The position numbers were made by a program, and so were the translations under genes. From assembly GCA_027627225.1 (NCBI GenBank), contig CM051029.1:69550578-69614577 (forward strand): a stretch of DNA of 64,000 bases, in the 5' to 3' direction. The number at the start of each line of letters is the position of its first letter. Positions within the stretch are counted from its first letter, which is position 1. This document shows positions 51,066-63,000 of this stretch, one piece after another. The notes beneath the pieces were generated by a model, which did not search any database, had not been told where the DNA came from, and saw nothing but the letters and a program-made list of their open reading frames with translations. Origin of the DNA: Congeria kusceri. Its lineage: Eukaryota; Mollusca; Bivalvia; Myida; Dreissenidae.

Positions 51066-54000
51066 CTGGAACATTTTTAAATGAAGTCGTTATTTATTCA
51101 AAATAGCTACTAACAATATAATACAAATGTTTTTAAAACAATTTTTGTAAATAAGTAAGTTTGCATGCAGCTGTATATATCAAATGGTGTACATGTATTT
51201 CTACTCCTTTTTTTTACCACCAGGCCATGCAATTTAAATCGCGTTGTAAACAACGCTGACAGAGTACAAGGCAAGTGATCATTCCTACAGGTGAACATAT
51301 TTAAGATTTGTAAATTTTCATAGTATTAACAAAATAGTACATGTCTGACCACATGCTGTCTGTAGTAGCTGGTGTTAAACACAAAAGCTTGAAGTGTCAA
51401 CTTTCTTCACAAGGTATATTTTATAGCCTCAGTTAACAGCGTTCACACAGTCATGTACAAGAAAATGACAAATCAATAATTTCTGTAAAAGAATGCCACG
51501 TTGGACACAGCCAAACAGCAAAGTGTAAACCAGCAAATCATGCAATTGAATCATGCATCTCAAGATTTTTTTAACACTAATGACTTATGCAGGTTTCTCA
51601 TGCATGTACAAATGTTCACAATGATAGTCTACGCTATATGTCTGCTCGTCATTAAGAACTTGTTATCTGAGTCAGCACCATATTTACAGCATACAAAATT
51701 CCTATTTTATTTCTACTATTCACTATTCGGTGTTTTATTTATATAAGTTACTGGTAGATATCATATTCTACCTCGGCACGCGGCTAGTGGTCCATAGATA
51801 AAGAAGGAAAATAAATGTGGGTTATTCTGCAACAAATTATGGGCGGAGCTTAATGTTTTGAAAATAGTTCCGGAAATTCGAAGAAATTGTTCCGTAAAAT
51901 GCACCTGCTTAAATACGCGATAGCAAATTGTGACAAACATATTTTATACTTAAGTTCACAAAAACGTTTATGTTTTGTTAATATGTTTTTAATTTGCGCT
52001 TTTTGGGATGATATTTTCACTGCATTATATCGATAAGTATGACGTCATTCGCTCAATGTTTATCAATAAAGCTGACGTCACTTTGTGTTGTTATGATTAA
52101 TTGACGTCACAGAAACGCACGTGTGAATGAACTTCTCTGAAAATGGGCGGAGTATAGATAAATATAGTTCTCATTCATAACCTTTACAAATACGAATTTT
52201 ATATAAGATCGTGTTAGAATCGAAATAATTGACAGGTAACAGTTTGTTATTGCGGTAATAACCAACGGTTTGTCGTTGGTTATTACCGCAATAACCAACA
52301 GTTACCCGTCAATTATTTCTTAAGTATAACATTGTAAACTAGAATTGTCACATGTGCACTGAATATGGCCTTGTCACAAAACTAGGGCATCCATTTGAAT
52401 GAAATGGACCCAAACTGAATGCTTTACTTTGGGAATGTTTAACAGTGTATTTGGAAAAATTTAAGTTCAGTAGGGGCCATAACTCTGTCAACATTTAGTG
52501 GTTTGTAACCAAAGTCAAACTTGACCTGTATTTTATTGTTACAAATGTGTACCAAAAATTATTTGAATATGTCAAGCTTTTCATGAGTTATTTTACGGAA
52601 ACCATGTTTTAGGGAATTCAAGTCGAAAGGTTCCATAACTCTGTCAAAGTTTAATGGTTTGTAACCAGAGTGGAACCTGACCTGTATTTTATGATGTTAC
52701 ACATGTGTATGAAAAATTATTGTAATTGTCGAGCCTTTCTTGATTTATCGTCGGCAAACCATGAAAACCATCAGACCGATAGACCAGCAGACCGACAAGC
52801 TCACTCATATATACCCTCCGTAAACTTAATTTGTGGGGGTATATGGCTTCTTATGATTCTCTACCTAGGGTAAATTTCAACTTGTATTTGCTACAAATAC
52901 AAGCCAGCACATGCACACATTATAAATATCAGCCAATGACAATCAGAATAAAATGGCAGACAAAGTATAACATCAGACAGTTGTATTCACATCACCAGCC
53001 CCTGACTACCTTTCTCTTCCTCTTTTTCTCCTCCCCGCTTCCCGACTGGTCATCATCCCTTCGCGAGCCGCTCTCATCTACTCGATCATTTTGCTACACA
53101 CATACACAACACAAAAAATCAATACAAGTTTTACTACAGAAACACGACTATAGGTACTAGAGTCAGGGCCCATATCCACAATGCTCCTTAGTGAAAACTT
53201 ACGTAAATTTATAAAAATAATAAAATTCCTAAAGTCTGTGGCTGGTTTATAGCAAGTTTATTTGGTCTTAAATGGTTTTAAACTGGTAAAGAATCAACAG
53301 ATGATTCTTATTTTACCATATTTCGTACATAAACTCTTGATTCTTCAATGAAAATTTTATTACAAAGTTTCCCTTAAATATGACTTAAGTTATTATTTTC
53401 CTTAGGAGCTTTGAGGATACACACCCTGTCTGGACATGTTTTACTGTAAATTTATCGTAGTTAATTGAAATCATGCTCATTTGTATTGATTTCAATGCCT
53501 CAGGATTTAGGAAGAAAAGGTTTGTATAGCCAAACAAATTTGAATAACCAAATCAGTCTCCGCGAAAGTCTGTCAGACCTCGGAAAACAAACCAGAACCA
53601 GAATTGTCACATGAGTGATTGATATACCCCCACAATATGGCCTTGTCACAAAACTATGGCATCCATTCGAAAGAAATGGACAGAGAGAGAATGCTTTAAT
53701 TTGTAAATGGTCAACAGTGTATTTGGACAAATTTAATTTCAATAGGAGCCATAACTCTGTCAACATTTAGTGGTTTGTAACCAAAGTTGAACTTGATCTG
53801 TATTTTATGATGTCACACCTATGTACCAAAAATAATTTAAATATGTGAAGCCTTTCATGAGTTATTGTCCATGTTTTTCGGAACTTTAAGTCAAAAATGG
53901 GGGCCATTACTGTGTCAAAATTTAGTGGTTTGTAACCAAAGTCAAACTTGACCTGTATTTTATGATGCTACATATGTGTACCGATAATTATATAAATATG

Positions 54001-57000
54001 TCAAGCCATTGTTATCGCCAGGAAACCATGTTTTTAGGGAATTTATGTCAAATAAAGGGCCATAACTCTGTCAAAATTAAGTGGTTTGTAACCAAAGTCA
54101 AACTTTACCCGTATTTTATCATGCTACACATGTATACCAAAAATTATTTGAATATGTCAAGCCTTTCTTGAGTTACCATCCGGAAACCATGTTTTTAGGG
54201 AATTTTAAGTCGAAAAGGGGCCATAACTCTGTCAAAATTTAGTGGTTTGTAACCAACATCAAACTTGACCTGTATTCTATGATGTTACACATGTGTACCA
54301 AAAATTATTTGAATATGTCCAGCCTTTCTTGAGTTATCATCCGGAAACCAAAAACCAACAGACCGACAAACAAGTTTATCTTACTTTATAACAATCATAC
54401 TCATATAGATTTATTCCAAGGGTTGTATGAAGAAAACATTATAGCCAGACAAATTTGTCTAACCAAATCAGTCCCCGCGAAAGTTTGTCAGACCTCGGAC
54501 AAGCAAGTTAATACAACATAATACGCAACAGTAATCAAAATTTTGGTAAAAAGTCCTTCTCGGGTATCTTCTTGTAAGCTAAATTGTTTGAGTGGCCAGT
54601 TATGTACAGTTCTGGCCAGTAATAATCTAAAGATTACCAGACCTTGTGTACAGTAATGGATTTGGAACTTTCACAGAAACACATTCTAATTGTAGCTTTG
54701 GCTAACTTTGAACGACAGAGTGAGCCCTTTACAAGTACGTCTGAAGACAATGTCCATGGCAAGTATTCACAAAGCTCCTTAAGGCGTAAAAAAATATGTT
54801 TTTTACAGGTTACCCGACCTACCCTAAAAAAAATGCCCAGACCCTAAAACGTTTTATTGAGTTTGTCAGATATTTTTTGTTTTATTTACTTTTTTCCAAT
54901 TATTTAATTTTTTTTATAAATAAGTGTTTAAGGTTATTACCGATATGTTTTGAATATTCATTTAGTTTTAGAATCTTAAAAAAAAAAAAAATCCTACCTA
55001 CCTACCTGCCCAAATTTTTGTGGGTATGTTACCTGAAAAAAAAACTTATTTTTTTTTACGACTAATGAATGAATTTTTTGCTAATCATAAGCTTCCATAA
55101 ATCAGTGGCTGTTTCATGAATTGGACCAATATAGGTATTCTAATATTAATGTTTTGTAACCTAGTAAATATTGCTGAGATGTTTAGTACTTTATCCATTA
55201 GAGAAAAGAAATCATTGCATATTACACAGAATAGTAGATCTAAAATTTTCAGTTACGCACAACTTAAGATTTCCCTTAAGAGCTTTGTCAACACTGGCCC
55301 CTATCAGCAATGTGTCACTCACTTATTCCCAAAACTGCCCGCATTATGAGTTTGTGTACAAGCAACTAATGTGAACTATTTTAAACCATTTTTTTTTTCT
55401 TCTTCTTTGTTAGCCTTTATTGTTTCCCTTTTGTAGTTGCATTATTTCAAACTTTTCTATACCGGTATTACATGCTGTTAAAGTCACGTTTTGAAACATA
55501 GCAATGAAATCTTGGTTGTGGAGAAAAAATAGCCATTGTAATTTCATGCTATCTGATTTAAGACTGCGCACAGCGCTTTCTGATGTTTTTAAAAGTAAAT
55601 TAATGCGCAAGACTTTTGCAACTGAAACTCAAAATATCGAGTGTTAACAAAGTTTTAAGAGGCTATTGATGTGTTGTTAACTAAAACTGTAATGAGCTCA
55701 CACAGAACTAGGACCATATGTACTGTCTGTATTTCATGCTGGTGACTTTTCTCCCATGCAAAATGAAGCCAATATTTATAAAATATTTAAAAGAAAAAAT
55801 GTTATTTTTTTATTAATTTTTTTTGTTCTTAAAATTGAGTACCAAAATGGACAAGGTGTGAACTATATGGCACAATGGACAATGTGTAAACTATATGGCA
55901 CAAAGGACAATGTGTGAACTATATGGCACAATGGACAATGTGTAAACTATATGGCACAATGGACAATGTGTAAACTATATGGCACAATGGACAATGTGTA
56001 AACTATATGGCACAATGGACAATGTGTAAACTATATGGCACAATGGACAATGTGTAAACTATATGGCACAATGGACAATGTGTAAACTATATGGCAAAAT
56101 GGACCATGTGTAAACTATATGGCACAATGAACAATGTGTAAACTATATGGCACAATGGACAATGTGTAAACCATATGGCACAATGGACAATGTGTAAACT
56201 ATATGGCACAATGGACAATGTGTAAACTATATGGCACAATGGACAATGTGTAAACCATATGGCACAATGGACCATGTGTAAACTATATGGCAAAATGGAC
56301 CATGTGTAAACTATATGGCACAATGGACAATGTGTAAACTATATGGCACAATGGACAATGTGTAAACCATATGGCACAATGGACAATGTGTAAACTATAT
56401 GGCACAATGGACAATGTGTAAACCATATGGCACAATGGACAATGTGTAAACTATATGGCAAAATGGACAATGTGTAAACCATATGGCACAATGGACAATG
56501 TGTAAACTATATGGCACAATGGACAATGTGTAAACTATATGGCAAAATGGACCATGTGTAAACTATATGGCACAATGGACAATGTGTAAACTATATAGCA
56601 AAATGGACAATGTGTAAACTATATGGCAACATGGACCATGTGTAAACTATATGGCACAATGGACCATGTGTAAACCATATGGCAAAATGGACAATGTGTA
56701 AACCATATGGCAAAATGGACAATGTGTAAACCATATGGCACAATGGACAATGTGTAAACTATATGGCACAATGGACAATGTGTAAACTATATGGCAAAAT
56801 GGACCATGTGTAAACTATATGGCACAATGGACCATGCGTAAACTAGATGGCACAATGGACCATGTGTAAACCATATGGCAAAGTGGTAAATCATATCAAG
56901 CCTTATAATCAAGGATACAACTTTTTAGACAAACCAACTGACCTGGGCTGGTATTCACAAAGCTCCTAAGGGAAATCTTAACTTAAGTTGTACTTAAGTG

Positions 57001-60000
57001 AAAATTTCAGATCAAATTTTCTATGTGAAATCCAATGATTTATATACAAAGAAGGCTGCAACACTAAACATATAATCAATATTTACATGTTTACAACATT
57101 TTAATGTTAAAGACCTGTACACGAAACAGCCAGAGACTTAAGGAATTTTATGAATTTAAGGAATTTACTTAAGTTTTCCCTAAGGAGCTTTGTGAATAGG
57201 GGCCCAGCCTTCTTTATAGTGATACATGTATGCCCGTTTGGCTTTAGATGATTGATATAATGTTAAACAAAACATAAAACAGAATTAAATGAATTTTTTA
57301 AGCATGCAAGCATGCATATGCAATGGACTACCACAAACAAACTATGACAAATATATTAAAACATACTTGTGACTGACGAAAACAAAAATACACAATAAAA
57401 ACGCAACAAACACAAGGAGATTTACATGTCAAGCCATTAGGAATACTACTATTCTGTTGACGTCTGCTCCAGCAATCTGCACCCGCATCATGGCTGCATC
57501 TTGCATGAAGTTGCATTTTTTTGTGTTAATCACATTAATGAGAACATCAACAATATCAAACATTCCAAACACTGACAATGAATGAAATCAAACAAAAATC
57601 ATTGGAGGCCTGTCGTGGGAAAACCGGGCTTAATGCATGTGCGTAAAGTGTCGTCCCGGATTAGCCTATGCACTCCGCACAGGCTAATCCAGGACGGCAC
57701 TTTCCGACTATAGTGGATTTATGTTTAGAAGAGACTTCATTGAAACAGAAAATACCATAAAAGCAGAAAGTGCCATCCTGGAATAGTATAAGCGAACTGC
57801 GTGAAGCCCCGTTTTCCCATGACAAGCCTCATTTGTAAATACAAACCTTAGGTCTCTCACGATCAGATTTTCCTCCCTCCTTCTTTGAATCTTCATCATT
57901 CTTAGTTGTCTCCCTTGATTTCTCTTCTCCCTTCCCAGAATCCTCCTCTTTCCCAGAATCCTTGTCTGACTTCCTGTTTGTGACATCACTTCCTCTGCTG
58001 CTTGGCCTATCAGATTTACTGATTGCTGCACCCCCAGATTTTGAACTGTCTCGGGAACTGCTACTGTTGTTGTTGTTACTGTTGCTTCTTCTGTCACTTT
58101 CTCTGCAATTGGAGACATGTTCTCTTTATGACATGAACTTCAGGCCCCGTGTTCACAAAACAAGTTGTGCCTGATTTTCAGGTTCAAGATGAACTTGAGC
58201 CAGATATTCATGATTAGACTCAAAAATGGCGTTCACTAAATATCTGGCTCAATTTTAAGAACTGGAGAATATATATTTTAAATAATAATAAACTCCTCTC
58301 AGCGGAGATTTTCTATCTGAGATGAATATTTTAATCAAAACTTAACACAAATTTGTGTTATTATTTTATCTAGAAGAAACGATATTTCCAAAATAAAATA
58401 TTTTTGAGATTTCACTCATTTGACTTTGAGATCAAGATAAGCTAAGATTGATCTTGATCCTAGAGTTAATCCTTTGTGAACATGGGGCCAGGAGTCCTGC
58501 AAAACTGTCTGCAAATAGCCTCTTGTGTTGTTTCATGCGTCAACAAAGTTTTAAATACAACCAGTAATGAAACTGCAGGAATATAGAGACTATTATTAAC
58601 AACAAAAAGTTCATTATTTCAGGCCAGCAAGCAATTGTCTATACACATTGTATACTACAAAGGAAACACATAAGAAAACACAAACATTAAAACCAGAGAT
58701 ACCACGTTGAATCAGTCAATGTAAAGCATTCAGCGTTGCAACCAGTTACTGTTTAAAATTGCTGAACCTCAAAATTTACCTTTATCAATGTCTAAGTAAA
58801 AAAACATTTTGGTTTTCCCACAAGCAAGTGAAAATAATAGTTGGAACATAAATGAGGCTCGTCATTGAAAAACCGGTCTTAATGCATGTGCGTAAAGTGT
58901 CGTCCCGGATTAGCCTGTGCAGTCCGCACAGGCTAAACCAGGACGTCACTTTCCGCTTTTACGGTATTTTCTGTTTCAAGGAAGTATCTTCTAAACATAA
59001 ATTCACTGTAGGCGGAAAGTGCCGATCTGGATTAGCCTGTGCAAACTGCACAGGCTTATCCGGGAGGACACTTTACGCACATGCATTAAGACCGGTTTTC
59101 TCACGACGAGCCACAAATGTTATAACACTGATAAGGGCTGGTATTCACAAAGCTCCTAAGCAAATTCTTAATTTAAGTTGTATGTAAGTGAAAATTTCAG
59201 ATCAAATATTCTTCATGAATTCCAATGATGTTTGTTTACAAAGGGATAAAATACTAAACATCTAGCAATATTTACAAGTTTAAAACATTTTAATGTAAAA
59301 AGAAATATATATGAAACAGCCACACATTAAAGGAGTTTTATGAATTTAAGAAATTTACTTTAGTTTTCACTAAGGGGATTTGTGAAAACCAGGCTCAGTT
59401 TTTGTAAAAAAAAGAAAAGCGCATAACTCATTGCATGAGTTACCTGGAGTCATCTTTGTACCTCCTGTCATCACGTCTCGAAGGCACTGACTGGGGGCGG
59501 TCATCTCTGACAATGTCAAAAATAAACTCATTGCAAGTGGTTCACATGTAATTTCTCATACGATGTGTAATAGTTTTGAAAACTGTACAACACTGAAAAA
59601 TCTGAATCTGACTTTCTACAGATGTATTAACCTGAAAAGGTATAAACTAAACTGAAAATTTTATGACCATATGATGCACTTCTTCATTTTAATGTTACGC
59701 TTAAATATGGAACAATTTATTATGCTGAAAAACATAAATAATATCGTGAATAATACTCTATTACTATATGATACAAAGTACATGTAACTGTACTAGTCGC
59801 GAAACATTTTACCTAAAATACATAGCATACATCTTAAAGGTATCGGAGGTGGGGTACCCATGCAACAATTTGTAACATTACAATATTGGTGAGTTGTGAC
59901 CGGCAGAAAGTGGTTATGGGACTTCAAGAGTAGTCATGGTGTCTTGCTAACATTGGAGATAGGCGTGTACAATCCATCAAAAGGCTTATAACGAGTACCC

Positions 60001-63000
60001 TAAAAGGCGCAATATCCAATAGTTAGACACGCTTAAACTATACATTAAATGCATCAGTAAACACACCTCTTTGCATCAAAAATGTTACTCTACAGTCACT
60101 ACAAATTCGAATCAACAAAGACTTACACTGATGTAGCTTTGTAGATTCAAGCCTAAATCAAAGTAAACTTCGTTCAAGTTTATAACATCAGACACTTTAT
60201 CTCATGTATTTCATAATAAATGTAGTTAAACACGCTTAAACTATACATTAAATGCATCAGTAAACACACCTCTTTGCATCAAAAATGTTACTCTACAGTC
60301 ACTACAAATTCGAATCAACAAAGACTTACACTGATGTAGCTTTGTAGATTCAAGCCTAAATCGAAGTAAACTTCGTTCAAGTTTATAACATCAGACACTT
60401 TATCTCATGTATTTCATAATAAACGACTCCGGGTACTTAATATTTAAAAACAAGAGGGTCAAGATGACCCTAGGTCGCTCACCTGAGTGTAAAGCATCAT
60501 AATGGCTTTTAACAAAAAGATTGTTTAAGATTTCAATATAGCCATATAATGAAAACTGTCCCACACCCCGGCAGCCATAATTTTTAACAAATCAAAATGA
60601 TTTCCAGGAATTTGGTAGAGGGTCACCCAAGGAACATGTATGTGAAAAATTATTTTAAAATCCAGCCAGTGGTTTCAGACAAGAAGATTTTTAAAGTTTT
60701 CAATATAGCCATATAAGGAAAACTGCCCCGCCCCCTGGCGGCCATGTTTTCTGACAAATCAAAATGATTTCAAGGATTTTGGTAGAGGGTCACCCAAGGA
60801 ACATTTCTGTGAAATTACTTTGAAATCCAGCCAGTGGTTTCAGACTATAAGATTTTAAAAGTTTTCAATATAGCCATGTAAGGAAAACTGCCCCGCCCCC
60901 TGGCGGCCATGTTTTTTAACGTATCAAAATGAATTGAACGAATTTGATAGAGGGTCACCCAAGGAAGATTTCTGTGAAATTATTTTAAAATCCAGCCAGT
61001 GGTTTCCGACAAGAAGACTTTTAAAGTTTTCAATATAGCCATATAAGGAAAACTGCCCCGCCCCCTGGCGGCCATGTTTTTTAACAAATCAAAATGACTT
61101 GAAGGAATCTGGTTGAGGGTCACCCAAGGAGCATTTCTGTGAAAACAATTTTTAAATCCAGCCAGTGGTTTCTGACAAGAAGATTTCTTAAGTTTTCCAG
61201 TTTTTAAGCTTTTGATCCCATGACAACCAGAGTTATCAATATGTTTTAATAAATTGAAGGAATTTGGAAAAGGACCATCCCAGGAACATCCTGCCAAGTT
61301 TAGTTAGAATCCGCCTAGTGGTTTCAGAGAAGGAGTTGTTTGAATAAAAATGTTGACGCCAGACGCAGACTGACCACAATAGCTAGTTTAACAGCAAGGT
61401 AGTTGGAAGCGACCACAGCCACTCCAAAAACACAACACAGACCGTACCTGTAATCAGCGTCTCGGCCATGGCGTCTCTGTTCTCTTTCCTCCCGGTACGA
61501 CTTCGGCCGCCTGTCAGACCGGTCCGGTTTGCGGTCACCTCGGTTATCCCTAGCTGACCAGTCCAGTTTGCGGTCATCCCTGTCATCCCTAGCTGACCGG
61601 TCCGGTTTGCGGTCATCCCCGTCATCCATAGCTGACCGCGCTGGTCTGTCTAACTGAAAGGCAGGGTGCTTGGTATAACAATTTGTCAATATGAGATTTG
61701 TTCCAAAGATTGGCTTTGGTGACGTGATGATCTGTAAGAAATATTATGCATACCTTTAGAGCATAGCAAAACTATTACTGTATTTTCTCCTTAAGGCCGC
61801 TTTTCTATATGTCCACATCAACATTGTACAAATCATAATTAGCAAATAACAGAATAAACACATCCGCAAAAACCATCCGCAAAAAATTGCTCCAGTAGCG
61901 CGTTTATACGAATGCGGAAGACATTGTACTTTACTCAGCAAGTTGAACAAAAGGCTTTTAGACATCCTACCTGGTAAAGTTAGCAGACATTGTCCAGGAA
62001 CACCCAAATAACACAAACGACTCCCCGTGTATAATAACTCGATAACAACGAGTAACATTTGTAGAATCATGCATGATGCCATATCTATAAATAGTGTTCC
62101 CCATCCACCAATGCATGATGCCATATATATAAATAGTGTTAGCCTCCACCAATGCATGATGCCATATATATAAATAGTGTTCCCCATCCACCAATGCATG
62201 ATGCCATATATATAAATAGTGTTCCCCATCCACCCCATCTGTTCATATTTTTGCATATAATTACACAAATATTCCCAGTCAACGATATTAAAATGTTTAA
62301 ATAATTCTTACTCGGACATATTTACTCATTCGTTATAAGAACAAAACTAATACACTGTATATTCAATGGTAAATGCAGATGCATGGAAATGCGTGTCCTT
62401 GTGGTAATTCATATATGGATGCAGATACGGATGTGTGCATACAGAAAAGCAGCCTAATGAGTAAATATTATGATAATGAAATGAACAATTGAAATAAAAA
62501 ATGTCATTATTTATGTTTAGCTATTTTGTGTTAATACATAAACCATCTTAGTACAATATTCCAAATAGAAGCAAATATTATTTCTCTTTATTGATTAATG
62601 TAGAACAGTCCTGTATCCTGGACGATAGGTCAGGAGTAGTGCAATAGGCATAGTGTTACTTTTCAAAATAATAAATATGAAGCGCGTTGTGGGAAAACCG
62701 GACTTAATGCATGTGCGTAAAGTGTCGTCCCAGATTAGCCTGTACAATCCGCATAGGCTCATCCTGGACGGCACTTTCCGCCTACAGTGGATTTATGTTT
62801 AAAAGAGACTTGCTTGAAACGGAAAATACCATAAAAGCGGAAAGTGCCATCACTGATTAGCCTGTGCGGACTGCACAGGCTAATCGGGGACGACACTTCA
62901 CGCACAAGCATTAAGTCCGGTTTTCCAACGACGCGCTTATATGTAATAAGTCATTAATGAAGTCAAACACAGGCATTATTTACAAGTCCACTATTTCTTA

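Larger units (their letters stand above)
51066..53009 (-). other. Intron of the UPF3-like gene
   Basis: Nothing coding. It contains a hairpin around 52190-52320 (AATAATTGACAGGTAACAGT and inverse, centred on TTGGTTATTACCGCAATAAC) and the beginning of a tandem repeat at 52330-52820. Confidence 0.65.

Noticed and set aside
56087..56323. 78-residue repeat frame
   Set aside because: It is a by-product of the 28-bp minisatellite, whose period is not a multiple of three, so the apparent protein repeat is an artefact of three rotating frames.
61756..62268. 170-residue frame with a repeated MGNTIYIYGIMHWW peptide
   Set aside because: The repeats come from the 45-bp intronic minisatellite at 62040-62240, and there are no splice or family signals.
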